Shown: positions 45,003 to 56,829 of the stretch, one piece after another
Numbering within the stretch: position 1 is the first letter of the stretch
Layout of the letters: each line of letters begins with the position of its first letter
DNA from: Thuidium tamariscinum
Taxonomy: Eukaryota; Streptophyta; Bryopsida; Hypnales; Thuidiaceae
Direction: 5' to 3'
DNA length: 64,000 nucleotides
Assembly (NCBI GenBank): GCA_947034885.2
Contig: OX344753.2
Location: 13,144,001 to 13,208,000 of the forward strand
Made by a program: the position numbers and the translations under genes
Notes under the pieces: generated by a model
Database searches by the model: none
Told to the model about the DNA's origin: nothing
What the model saw: only the letters and a program-made list of their open reading frames with translations

Positions 45003-45900
45003 AACGGCCCAAGGCCATTTTTTTGTCAAAAACTATTCAAAACTGCCATTTTTGTTGTGTTCATCCAAAAGAACAAAAAAAAGTGTTTTAATAGAATCTA
45101 ACCATATGATCCTCTACTTTGTTTGTATGAGATCATGTGGTAAGAATTTCATGAAGTTTGCCCGTGCAGATTGGAAGATATGAGCATTCAAAGTTTAAAA
45201 ACATAGTTTTTTTAAACACTCTCCTGCAATTTCAGATGACTTTGATTGCCATTTGTTGAATTTTTCTACACTATGGACTTTGAATTATAAAAAATTTGTG
45301 TTTAAAAATTGAGTTGAAAGTATAGGAAAAAAATTTCCAAAAGAAAATGCTTGGTTTTCATTCCTTAAAAAATTATTAAGTAGAGGTAGGTCCAAGATTG
45401 AAAGAAAAAATAAATTGTTAATGGCTCTAAGATGGAATTGAAATACAATAATCCCAACTGTGAGATTGTCATAGCAAGCAAATATAACCTTATCAAGCAA
45501 TTTTTTTTGAAAAATTGTCGAAATTGCATTCAAAAATGAATCCTATAAGTTATTTTTTCAAAAACTGCCCCAAAACAAGATTGTTCATAACTTTCACAGA
45601 ACTAATCCAAATGAAGTGAATCAAAGCTTCACACGTAAACAAAAATATAATCTATAAGAATAAAAAATTTCAAGTTTTAAATTTCAAGTTTTTGTGGATT
45701 TATTTTCTGCCGCGGAGTTAAAATCCATACTTTTCGTGGTATAACTTTTGCTCTCAGGCACCAATTGAAATAAAAATTATATTTCCACAAAGCTAATCAG
45801 TTTTCCTATTTTATGAGAATGTTTTAAGAAGATTCATTAAAAATTGTGGTCTACGGAACCTACCCGAACTCCAAATTGTCCTTCGAGGGGACAATGGATG
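45003..45900 (-). repeat. Family A element, inverted copy
   Basis: The plus strand runs from CCTAACGGCCCAAGGCCATT to CGAACTCCAAATTGTCCTTC then GAGGGGACAATG, the inverse of 4728-5650. Blocks ATGGAATTGAAATACAATAA and CTTTCACAGAACTAATCCAA correspond to the family A interior. An 82-codon minus frame at 45285-45533 resembles frames in the copies at 20.0 and 23.8 kb. Confidence 0.65.
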
Positions 45901-47281
45901 AAGGAATTTTAGGAACATTATACCAAATCAACATTTACAATACAAAAAAGCTATGTGAAAAAAAATCAATTTATTAAAAAAAATTAGGCATTTTTCAACT
46001 AGCTTTGATTAACTATTTGGCAAAGAATGTTGAACCTAGCTAGTAGGTATGGCATGTTTCATTAGTTTATTCCACAATGAGAAGGTTAAGAAAATGATAA
46101 TTTATGAAGTATATAGTGCATTTCATTGTAGACACGTTTCTAAGAATGGCTTTGGAAAATCATAATCAAATTTTTGAGGGTGAAAGTCAACTTGAAATTG
46201 CATGTTTTCTTTACAAATAATTTTTTTAGAGTTAATTTATGATTCATAAATGAAGTCTAAAATTCTTTTAACATCACAATTTATTCCAACTTGATTGAGT
46301 TGTCTCCTTCAAGGAAGTAATAAAATTCTATTGATTGTATTTGTACCAACTTGTCTCTTCATCAAATAGTGAAGTATGCCTCTTAACACAACTTCATATT
46401 GTTCACTATCACCCATTTGAAAGAGTCCAAAGGTGAAACATTTTACTTCACTTGAATATTAAGAGGTCAAAACATTACTTCTAGTATTGAATTCTAGTAC
46501 ACAGCTTACCAAGCTTAAGATAGGAATACCATAAATGGTTAAAATAAACATTTCAATTTGTAGGACATGGGGAATTACTTGAGAGATTGATCTCAATATG
46601 TGCAAGAATGAGGATTACGAAGAATGCAAAATGGAATAATTTTTTCCCCACAAGAATGAATTTTCATGCAATGTAAATGTGTTTTTTCATTTAGGAACCA
46701 TTCTTGTGTCATAGATTTATTTGAAACAACTATCTATGGAACTTCTTCCTAATTAAGGTAGAATCGAGTGTAAGCTAATCAAATGCAACTAATTTGGATC
46801 TTTTCAAAATATTTTTCAAAGTTTATTAAAGAGCTAGCTATTGTTGGTTTCTAGACAATCTACTCTACCATTAGAAGGAGGTAATTGTTTATGGTATTCC
46901 TACTATAATGTAGTCAAGTTGAGACCCCAACCATTTTCACTATATCGGTCCAAGCTTGCCACTAGGAGCATCTCTACTCTTTAATTGGGAATAGGGCCCA
47001 ATTTGGTCTATGACAAACATTGACTTTAAATTTGTATTCAACTACAAACTCACCATTGCTCAATTCCATAGCAAGCTCTTCAAAAAGCATATTGCACATG
47101 AAATTGTATCATGCCAAGATATATGCATTTGAAATGCAAATCCCAAGATGAAGCATTTGATAAAAAAAAAAAGGTACAAACAACTTGTTTACAATGACTA
47201 TGAGGACAAAATAATTGCTACAATCATTGAGGATAAATTATTCATGCCCTTGTTTTTTTGTAGTACATATTGTCATCATCA
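45901..47281. other. Intergenic DNA, no recognised content
   Basis: AT-rich, with no notable frame, array or inverted ends. Confidence 0.5.
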
Positions 47282-47500
47282 ACCCTTTTTTTCTGGCACC
47301 ATGGGGCTAGATTGCACCATTTCAAAATAAATGTTTTTTTTTCGCCAAATAAAAGTAATCCTTTTTCGCCAGAAATTTCCTAGTTCTCTTTTTAAAATTG
47401 ATGAAGTTGTCAAATTTGGATGAAAAAATGTATGAATATGATTGAAAAATGTTTTTAAGTCCAAAAGAGGGATGAATGTAGAAGTACAAATGAATACTTC
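47282..47500 (+). repeat. Dispersed direct repeat shared with 51305-51520
   Basis: Both copies start with GGCACCATGGGG, then TCAGATTGC or CTAGATTGC, a TCAAAATAAAT block, AATTTGGATGAAAA, TGAATATGATTGAA or TGAATATAATTGAA, and a GTCCAAAAGA block. About 215 bp, diverged, same orientation. Confidence 0.6.
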
Positions 47501-47694
47501 ACCAAATTTGAAGTGATCGCCATCTTGGCACTTTCTCAAAAAGCAAAAAAAAAGGGCCGGTCATCACTCTAATTTGCTATCTAAGGATCCAAATATAGAA
47601 GGGGTTGATCCTCAAATTTTGATCCCAAGCAAGCATGGCATTTTGACCATCCAAGAATAGTGGTGGATTGTTTCATTTGGTTAGGTAATTTCAC

Positions 47695-47993
47695 TAAGGT
47701 AGGGGGCTGTAATTGTAACCTTGTCTCTAAGAGTGATCTGGTAGATTTTGCCTCTAACATGTACTACAAGTGTACATTTTAGGAGGAGGTCGCTTTTAGA
47801 AACCATTGTGTTTTCAACGTCAAAAATTCATAACTAATTCCATGAAGGTCCAATAAAATATGAAATGACTTGGGTTAGATGCCAATTCCATTTTTCTTAC
47901 CACAAAAATTTACTAAAAATTATTTCAAGGAGTTTAGCTTCCCCCAAATGCAAATCAGCTAGTAAAGGGTCGCTTTCACAACCCCCTACCTTA
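47695..47993. mobile_element. Family C MITE, copy 2
   Basis: A 299-bp element with ends TAAGGTAGGGGGCTGT and AACCCCCTACCTTA. Inside, CATGTACTACAAGTGTACAT and a TTTCAACGTCAAAAATTCAT block correspond to the copies near 11.5 and 12.1 kb. Confidence 0.7.
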
Positions 47994-48008
47994 ATCCACA
48001 GTTACTTA

Positions 48009-48405
48009 GAGCATCCCCACGCCTAGCCCGGGGAAATGGCCCGGCCAGGGACCACTTGCCGAGCCATTAAGGAAGCCCGGGCCCGGCTAAAAAAATTTGC
48101 CCCACCCCAACATGGCCAACGAGGCGGGGAAGCAAGTTATTTCGGACTTCGAGGTGCCACCTCATGGTTGACATTGAGAATCAATTCTTCTAAAGTCGAA
48201 AAGTACCTCGAATACGGGAATGAAATCTAAAATAATTGAACACTGAGCCCGGCCACACACTCGGCACGTGGCCGAGCCATTCTCCAATTTGGCCAGGCCC
48301 GGCCTTATTTTTGGCTTTGCCAAGTGTGCCGTGGGGCAATTTCTTAGACCGGGCCCGGCTACTTACTCAGTTTGCGCCGAATTTTGAGTGGCCGTGGGGA
48401 TGCTC
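48009..48405. mobile_element. Family E MITE, GC-rich subfamily
   Basis: A 397-bp element with ends GAGCATCCCCACGCCTAG and GGCCGTGGGGATGCTC, flanked on both sides by TTA (48006-48008 and 48406-48408). Strongly GC-rich against its surroundings, with repeated GGCCCGGCC words. Its left part is the likely parent of the 90-bp element at 12467. Confidence 0.75.
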
Positions 48406-48869
48406 TTAGTTCGAGATGGATTAGTGAAATCCCATTTCATTTGTGTCAAAAAAAAAAGAGTATGAATTAGGAAGAAAACATCCATTAAAGCTGAACCCTA
48501 AGTAAGCACAGCAGTGCTGCCAGTGGTGATCATGTAAGGATTGTAATCTCACATTACGTCCACCGCTTGCAAGCACATTGCATGTGGACAGTCGGCCAGC
48601 CACACACGGGCAGCCTGTGACCTCCAGCCCCATGCACGTGAGACATCAACCATGTGATTGCAAACTTTCTACCGCTTGAATGTGTGCACATGCTAACTTT
48701 GTTATAAATAAAATAAAATAAAATAAACATTGGAAATTCATATCCAATGCGTATGTCAAATTTGGCAGAAATTAAGTTATTGTTGGAAGAAAAGAAGATG
48801 ACACGTGTCACCTTGTAAGTGGTTTGACCATTAAGAATTTGATGTAGAAATTGAATTTCAGCACTCCTA
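48406..48869. other. Intergenic DNA with a small GC-richer patch (48500-48660)
   Basis: The patch 48500-48660 has more GC than its flanks but no long reading frame with recognisable content. An (AAAAT)n run lies at about 48708-48725. Confidence 0.4.
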
Positions 48870-49149
48870 TAAGGTAGGTAATCTAAGAACACTACTAATT
48901 GCTATTGTACTAATTACTAATCACTATTATTACATTGTTCTAAATTTTTTATTTTTGTATTGGCAAGTGAAAGGAGGTAGAAGGATGTGACATTTGGATA
49001 TTGTTTGCAAAAGTTATGAAGGAACAAAGTTTGATTCTAAAAGTGTTTCTTTCACATGGATATATAGTTGGTTTTAGAAATGTACACATATTGAAGATGG
49101 TGGTTTAGGGTCAATGGCACTTTTGGGGGGGGGGGGGGGGGGGCACTTT
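48870..49149. mobile_element. Family B MITE, copy 4, with a 19-G run in its right end
   Basis: Begins TAAGGTAGGTAATC and carries GGCAAGTGAAAGGAGGT, TTGCAAAAGTTATGAAGGAA and GGTGGTTTAGGGTCAATGGC. The right end, expected to read TTTTGGGTG then CCTACCTTA, instead has 19 G residues (49125-49143) and then CACTTTA. Confidence 0.7.
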
Positions 49150-50551
49150 ACTGAATCAAACCTTTTGTATACACCTAGGAAACTTGACTTAACCCCTAAT
49201 TATCCAATCAACTATATAGGGTCAATCTAAAATTTAAAGCTCATTTTGGTATTCCTTTGATTGGTTTAAAAATATTTATAGATACTATTGAAGATGAACT
49301 ATTAGAGACTTCTTTTTTCATTAAATAAGGTAAACATTTTATTTTGAGAGGTTCTCAAAGGAATACATATACCATAAGAAATAGAATAAAGCTTGCAAAT
49401 TTTACTTGATTTCTTGGCTTTTTAGAAAGCATGCTAATTTCACTGTTGAAAATTTCAACATTCAATTATTGACTTGGAGTTTACTGCAATTTATACTTAC
49501 CAAATAAATTGCATTTCAACAATAGCGAGGTAGATTGTATAATGACTTTTAATAGCTCTTCATTTAAACTAAAGGTTTTAAAAAGTGCTTTAGAATTCTC
49601 CAATACAATTTTAAGTTGTTCTAATATCACCTCCAATCTTAAGAAATTCTTATATAAAAAAATTCAAATATTAAAGGAAAAGAAAATATACTAAAAATAG
49701 AATATGCACATTTATCTTGTTATAATCTCACAACTCCTATGAAATTTTGCACTCAAAATTGGTGTACATACCAATAAGGAAGCTTTTAAAACATTCATTA
49801 TTATGTCTAGATTTTGAAACAATTAAAACAATCAAACAAACAATTTGCTTCATTGGAGATGTCTATAAGTCCATTTTCATTTTTTCATACTCAAAATACA
49901 CTTCGAAAGACTTGGGCATTGAGGGGTTAACAATTGAAGTTTGTTTGAGACCCAAGAATAGTCAATGGATGACTTCATTGTTCATAGTAAAAACTTGGTA
50001 TTGGTTCAATCATTGGAATAGTTTGCATGACTAAAGTAGTCTACTTTAGAACTTACTATGCTCTAAAAGCAATTGTTCTCTAAATGCCATTACTAACATT
50101 TAGGTACATTTTGTTTTCATCAATGTATCAATAGTATACATTTCAAGAAATAGTCACTTTTAGTGACTATTGCGTTTCTACTTCAAAAAGACTATGTGTC
50201 CCCAACTAATATTCTTAATATCATCAAAAAATTCTATGTGAGGAAGTATGCACAAGCTTTGTTTTGTAACGTTTAGACCTAAAGTGCAAAAGTTATGCAT
50301 TTTTTAATTATTTTTTATTTTAAAAATTAGAAAATTACTCTTATTATTTTGTTGAACACACTAAGGTAGAAACATCCATTTCCATCCCTGTACCCATTCT
50401 TGAAAACTAAAGTATCACTAAATCTATCCATAAGCATTCATTAAAGTGTCCTACAAATGTTTAATTCTAATTTGTTGATGCAATTGTAAGACATATGTAT
50501 AATTTTCATTCATTGACAATTGATTTTAGGAGAGTTCAATTCAGAGTACAC
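49150..50551. other. Intergenic DNA with a possible element at 49190-49931
   Basis: TTAACCCCTAATTATCC at 49190 and GGGCATTGAGGGGTTAA ending at 49931 could be the inverted ends of a family A relative of about 740 bp. Inside is a 95-codon frame (49747-50034, extending past the right end) with no similarity I recognise. Confidence 0.4.
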
Positions 50552-50743
50552 CTATAGGATGGTTCTAGTAGTCTAGGGAGCCAACACTTTGAAAATTTAT
50601 AGAAATTACATATAGCATCCCAAAAATTTAATAATTTATTTTGAATATTCATGATTTTCACTTGCTAATACTATAAAAATATTATTTTTACAAAAAATGC
50701 CTCCAACTATGTTGAATTCTTTATTTGGATGGTTTTGGGTGTT
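50552..50743 (+). repeat. Dispersed direct repeat shared with 29748-29943
   Basis: Second copy of the repeat described at 29748, ending GGATGGTTTTGGGTGTTTCC. It lies 34 bp left of a family D MITE. Confidence 0.65.
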
Positions 50744-50776
50744 TCCACTGAGTAGTGCTTTTCAACCAAGAATGTT

Positions 50777-51062
50777 CATTAGAGGGGATTTGAAGCCTCC
50801 AAAGGGTCGTTTTAGGGCCGTTCTCCAAAATTGTTCCCGTAACTGTTGTCTGCTATCAAGCTAGCATTTACCCAAAAGATTAAAAAAAAATTGGGGGTCT
50901 TGAAATATGAAAAAAAACCCAAAAAATAATATTTCAAAAAATATATAATTTAATGACGTGGCACTCTCTCAACCATGTAGGATTCCTGTTCACGTGGCAA
51001 AAATTGCATTCCTGCAGTCCGGGAACCCGTAGTCTTCCAATGGCCTCAAAAATCCCCTAATG
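50777..51062. mobile_element. Family D MITE, copy 3
   Basis: A 286-bp element with ends CATTAGAGGGGATTTGAAGC and GGCCTCAAAAATCCCCTAAT. It shares with the 24-kb arms GGTCGTTTTAGGGCCGTTCT, GACGTGGCACTCTCTCAACC and GGGAACCCGTAGTCTT. Confidence 0.75.
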
Positions 51063-51760
51063 TATTTCACTAGTCACATAATAAAAAATGTCCCCTGAAT
51101 TTGAAATCTAGGAAATGGGATTGATTTAGTGAATAGTACGAACTGTGTACGGAGTGGAATGCAGCGACACGGTGGCCGCCACTAACTGCAACGGCTACTG
51201 TACCCTTCCTCTGTGCAGTCCCTGTGACACACAGTCACAGAATTTCAAAAATTCCCATCCTTCATAAAAATCCATTCATTACATTCCAGAACCACTTGGT
51301 ACCAGCCTTTTGGGGGCACCATGGGGGTCAGATTGCGCCAGCTCAAAATAAATCTCTACGGGTTTTGCCAACTGAATTAGAATTTTGTTTCCAAACAAAT
51401 TGCATCCATTTCTATTAAAAATGTGGATGTAATCACCTAATTTGGATGAAAAGGTATATGAATATAATTGAATAATGTTTATTGGTCCAAAAGATGAACA
51501 AATGTAGAAATACAGTGCTTCATGAAGACTCATAAATTTGTTTTCATATTTAGAGGTCCAAAATTGCTTCAAAATATTCATCCCTCAAGCAAGGTCAAAT
51601 TCTTCATCAATATTTATTTTAGAAGAACATCCAATTTCAGGATTGCTTAGTTAACTCCTACATGTATTTGACTATGTTTTCACCAAAACACTTGAAAACT
51701 ACCATTACTAGTATAAGATGTGAATTTTAGAAGAATTTTTTTTTCCAACACTTATGACTA
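51063..51760. repeat. Intergenic DNA with second copy of the 47282 repeat (51305-51520)
   Basis: A GC-richer patch at 51135-51245 with no recognisable coding potential is followed by the repeat copy at 51305-51520 (GGGGGCACCATGGGGGTC, AATTTGGATGAAAAGG). The rest is AT-rich. Confidence 0.5.
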
Positions 51761-52440
51761 TAGGATCTTATCCCCTACATGCCGAGGGCACCAAAATTTG
51801 GTGTTTGGTAAACTTTGAAATTAAATAAAACCTAACCAAATAGCTACTTTTAGTAGTTTATATTTTTGACATATTCTTATTGAAGTCTAGTTTTAGCATC
51901 AAAAATTCGATCTTGATTATGATTGATTATGATTTTCCTATTCAAGATTTTGTGCAAGAGTGTCCATTGAAATCTTGACTTTCCATAGTGTTAAAGGTTC
52001 TTGATATTGAACCTCAAATATACTAGATCTTGGAGAAAAAATCACATTAGAAATTCATTTAAAAGAATTGTAGAGGAGATTTTGAAAAGTCATAAATTGA
52101 TTGGGTTTGTCCATGTTAGGCACTTAATAAACCTCATATATTTTGGTGGCCAACTTTTTCGATTTAATGTATGAAAAGAGGATTGAAAGACTTCAACTCA
52201 ATTTTCTAATTTTAACACCCTCATGATCAAACATTATAATATTTCAATCCATAAATGATATTTTTGTGTTTTTTTATTTTAGGAAATCTCTAATATGTCT
52301 AGTTTGAATTTGTACACATACAACTAAAAAAAGTTGATACAACTTATCAAAATGTTGACTTTTTGTTCACATTAGAGCCAATTTCTGAAAGCTCAAAAAA
52401 TGCCTTGGGCATTATTTTAGGGTATATAGTATGTTATTTT
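51761..52440. repeat. Dispersed repeat, inverse of 10560-11310
   Basis: Starts with TTATCCCCTACATGCC, then CACCAAAATTTGGTG, TTAAATAAAACCTAACCAAA, CAAGATTTTGTGCAAGAGTG and TTTCAATCCATAAATGATAT, matching the reverse complement of 10.6-11.3 kb block by block. Confidence 0.55.
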
Positions 52441-52834
52441 GAAAAGATGTAGAAAAATCTTTAGAAGTTTCCACCATGTAGATTGCAAGATATTGGTATT
52501 CAAATTGACAAAAATCCTTTTGGGGGCCTTACAAAGAACTAGAGAGCTTCACTTCACAAGTTCACATTGGTGTGAAAGAACATCAAAAATGTTGGTTACT
52601 TGTTAGATTTATTTTTCACGGTAGATTAGCTACATGCTTGAAAATTCTTAGATCATTTTGGAGTTGTTTAACATATAGGAAAAAAATAGTGAGTAGAAAA
52701 AAGTAGAGAATGATTCAAGATACTAAATTATATAACTTATTTGATTATGTCATTGAAAATGCCAATCTATACATCTATAATGTTGAAATAAACAATCTAC
52801 ACCCAAATTTTTTTTCCAAAGATATTGAAAATTG

Positions 52835-54046
52835 AGTTAATCCCTAAATGCCTAAACTATGTTTGGGGTAACATAGCAATTTGGGGCAACTCACTACAAA
52901 TGGATTTTTTTTTCATTGACTTTTTCACAATATATTTTCACAAAGAGTGCCTTCAATGCCCAACAATTTTCATAACTTTTGACTATATAGATTAAAAGTT
53001 ATTGTATAATATGTAGTTTTTATGGCTTTGTGGATAGCCTGGGTAGGAAAAAAGATTCTTTAAGAACTATTTTTTCTTTAAATAAAAAATTGAAATTAGT
53101 TATTTAGATGAATATATAAGTTGAAAGCTTTGAATTACTATATTTTGATGAATGAGTCAAAATATATGAGGAGTTTTAGTTTGGGATAGTTTGTGAGTAG
53201 TTCTAAAATATCTACATTACAAAAAAGTTTGAAATTATTTATTTATAGTAGTCTTCAATGATTTTGGAAAAAATAAAAAAAGTACTACAATAGGTGTGGA
53301 TCAGGGCTTTTTTTTCATTTTTGAAGAAGTACCATAGCAATGATATAAAATGTTATAGTGGTGCTCCAAATTGCAACATTCATTTATTTATTGGATATAT
53401 AGTATGGTTTTCATCCACAATCAAGGGATTTCATCTAATATTTAAAAAAATTTAAGTTGTTTGGAAATATCATCCAAGTTTTTGGGCATTTTCTTTAATG
53501 TTTTTTAGCCAAATTGGTTTTTTTGGTGTAATCTGGTACGAAAAAGCCAAAAAAACCCACCCTAGTATAGATTGTTTATTGCAATATTTTAATTATTGGG
53601 ATTGACATTTTCCAATTCCATAAATAAATTGTTCACAATTTAGTATTTTGAATCATTTTCTACATCTTTCTATTTATTACTTTTTTCCTATATATTGTAT
53701 AGTTTAAATGATTTAAATTTTTTGAAGCATGTAGTCAACTTGTCTTTAAGAACAAATCCAAGGAGTAACTACCAATATGAACTTTTTTCTTATACAAATG
53801 TGACCTTCTAAAGTGCCTAAATTTTCAAGTGGTTAAAAAAATTATTTTTGTCAATTCAAACACTTATCTCTTGCAATTTATATGATGAATTTTTTAAAAA
53901 TTCTACATCTTTTCAAACCAAAGTACTACAAGATCCTGATTTTCCATGTATCAAAAGATGTTTTTTTTTTGTAAGTTTTGATACTTGCATTAGAAATGGT
54001 AGTTTTAGAGTATTTTTGGTGAAAACATACTCAAAACCATTTAGGG
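52835..54046. repeat. Family A element, copy with an internal insertion
   Basis: Ends GAGTTAATCCCTAAATGCCT and AACCATTTAGGGATTAAAT. Collinear with 8408-9363 up to about 53290 and again from about 53570; the extra ~270 bp between (GGATCAGGGCTTTTTTT to CCCACCCTAGTATAG) has no counterpart in the 8.4-kb copy, which explains the greater length of 1.2 kb. Confidence 0.65.
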
Positions 54047-54459
54047 ATTAAATAAAGGACTTCTAAGTTTATTTTAGAGTAAGAAATCCATAAGTTTATG
54101 AAAACTAAAATCCCTCAATCCCTTGTAACTTTCATCTCTTTAATCAAAATGGAAAGATTCAAAGCCTTCCTAATATATATATAAATCTAAAAAAACAATT
54201 TCAAGTTTTTATTCATTCAATTTTATTCATTCTATTCATTAAAAAGTGATTTTAAATGAATTTTTTGAGGCTATCCAAGATACCCACTAGTAATAAAAAT
54301 GATATATCTTTCAACCATGTTGTCAAAGTTATGAAAATTGTTGGGCCTCACAACTATTCCTTAGGGCATATGTTGTGTGAAAATCTCAAAGGAAAAAACA
54401 AACAAAACTCCATTTATAGTGATTTGCCCAAAATTGCTATATTGCCATGAAAACATTTG
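54047..54459. other. Family A-like fragment and AT-rich DNA
   Basis: ACTTTCATCTCTTTAATCAA followed by AATGGAAAGATTC near 54128 is the family A block seen also in the 15.4-kb fold-back. No gene. Confidence 0.45.
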
Positions 54460-54987
54460 GACACTTAGGCATTACCTCCTACAAGACTAAGGCCATTTTT
54501 TTTGTCAAAACCACTCAATGCTACCATTTTGTTGCGTTCATCGAAGAAAACAAAACAAAAATGCTTTCTTTTAGAATCTAACAAAAGAATCTTGTACTTA
54601 ACTTGTTTGAGATTATGTGGTCATAATTTCATGAAGTTTGACCTTATAGTTTGGAAGACATGATCAATCAAAGTTATTTTTTGAGAAAGATGTTGAAACT
54701 CCTCAAAAAACTATATTGTCCATCATTTTTTCATTACCAATCCAACTAGAATGAATCAAAGTTTCACATGTAGAATTTTAATTTTGTCTTTTTGTAAAAA
54801 ACAATTTGTTGTCCATTAAATTCAATTTTGGACTTTTTGTGGTATAACTTTTGCTCATAAGCACCAATTGAAATAAAAATTATATTCCCATGAAGTTAAT
54901 CAATTTTTCTATCTTACGAAAATGTTTCATAAAAAAATGAGGTCATAAGAACTTGCCCAAAATCCATTTTACCCCCAAGGGAAAAAC
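54460..54987 (-). repeat. Family A element, inverted and shortened
   Basis: Blocks AAGGCCATTTTTTTTGTCAA, GAATCTAACAAAAGAATCTT, CACCAATTGAAATAAAAATT and the end CCATTTTACCCCCAAGGG match the inverted copy at 45003-45900, with the central part missing. A family D MITE follows immediately. Confidence 0.6.
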
Positions 54988-55247
54988 CATTAGATGAAAT
55001 TTGAGGCCTCCGGACGACTGTGAGTTCCTAAATTGTAGGAACGCAGAAACTACCATAGGAACATAGAATCACAAAAATCCTACGTGGTCGAGAGACTACA
55101 ATGTCATTAAATTTTTTTAGAATTTTTTTTCCTTTTATCACATTTTAGGACCCCAAAAAAAATTGATAAATGCTAATCTAACAACAACCAATGATATTAG
55201 GAACAAACCCCAAAAGGCCCTCCAAAGGCCTCAAATTTCATCTAATG
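54988..55247. mobile_element. Family D MITE, copy 4
   Basis: A 260-bp element with near-perfect inverted ends, CATTAGATGAAATTTGAGGC and GCCTCAAATTTCATCTAATG. It contains ACGTGGTCGAGAGACT, the counterpart of a block in the copies at 24 and 51 kb, in the opposite order to the 50.8-kb copy. Confidence 0.8.
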
Positions 55248-56829
55248 AATCTTCTAAGGGTTAACTCGTTTAAGTACATTTTCACAAAATTTTGTCCTTG
55301 AGTAAATATCTCCATCTAATGAGCCTAAGCTTCAAAATGTAGGCTTTTCTAGCCCTTTTAAAAGGTGAAGTTTTGTCTATCAACATTTTAAAAAAAGAAC
55401 ATGTATATGCTATAACTTATGCATTTTAGTCAATATGTTGGAAAATGGTTGAGAATATATGTAAGATATTTTTATTTATTTATTTATAATATTCATTGAA
55501 AATAAATTGTGAAGTAGAAGGTATTACTAAATGAAAGATAAAATTGATATGCTAATAATTTTTCAAAGAATTTTAGAGTTTTCAATTCCAAAGGTGAGAA
55601 TGTTCAAGTAAATTTTTTTCTTAATTTATAAAAAAGAAACTTCAAAACAAAAGACAACTTAGTATGTTTTTTCAACCCTTATTGTCCACAAAATAAAACT
55701 TAGAGATTGAAAAGTTTGAGAGAAGCCACTACAAGTGGAATCAATACATTTTAATTAAAAAATCCTTAACATTTTAAAATTTTATTAGGACTAAATAGGT
55801 AAAAAGATTGATAGATCCATCCTAAACTACACTTGGAAGTGTCCCCTCTCCAATTGCATTGTCATGATGCTAAAGGGTTACTAACATTGGGATAATGGAA
55901 ATATCTAGTAAATGACACCATTAAGCTTTTAGTAGACAAAGTGAAGCAGGCTTACCCTAATGCAAATCTTGGATTTCTAGGCCAACCAAATGACTGGCCA
56001 AATAATTTAGAAATATTCTTAAGACATTTGTCTCAAACTACAATTTTTTCACAATACACAATACAAAGCTAATTATGAAGCCCAAATTTTAGTTTTCACT
56101 TCATCATGTCTAGCTTTTCACTGCAAAGAGGGTCACATTTTGACATCAATAAGAAATTCTAATTGAACTATGCATGAAGGTATGTCACCACATGTGAGTA
56201 GTATATGGTAGAAGTGTTAAATATTTGCTATTTCAATAGAAAGCCCAATCTTCAACCAATATAGTACCTTGACTACATGGCTAATGATACAACTATATAT
56301 ATATATATATGAATGAGAGTGTTCATCAAAATTTAGCAATATTGTCTTGAAATAAGGATTTGTTTAGCATGTGAGTATTTGCCGAATGTTGTCCTTTTAT
56401 TTTTCAAAACAATAATAAAGATACATCACTAAAAAACAAAGACTAAATTTTTTATACCAAAATTGTCAATCTTGAAACATGTTTCTTTAATTATTCCAAG
56501 AATTTAAAAACTCATATTATCTAAGCCTTGATTATATTAATCAACAACATTTCACAAGTAACAAGTTTTCCTTCTTTCTATAACAAAGTAGATAACAAAA
56601 TAAAGGCATTCCAAATCTAAGCATCTTCAATGTAAGATAATAATTCAATTGCAATCCCTTTCTAAACTTAAACCTTCAATATTCTTGTCTAAAAATTGTA
56701 CAACTTCTTTTTGCACTATAAGATAACATCATCTTTAAGACCTGTAGATAACCTAATAGGATTTTTACTTTAGTTTTTTGTGTGGATTTTTAGGGTTAAT
56801 TTTGTGTTTTTGAAGGCTTTTTAGGGTGT
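55248..56829. other. Intergenic DNA, no recognised gene
   Basis: AT-rich. A short (TTTA)n run lies near 55471-55487 and an (AT)n run near 56293-56310. No inverted ends recognised. Confidence 0.5.

Noticed and set aside
56293-56310. (AT)n run as a functional element
   Set aside because: Ordinary microsatellite in AT-rich DNA.
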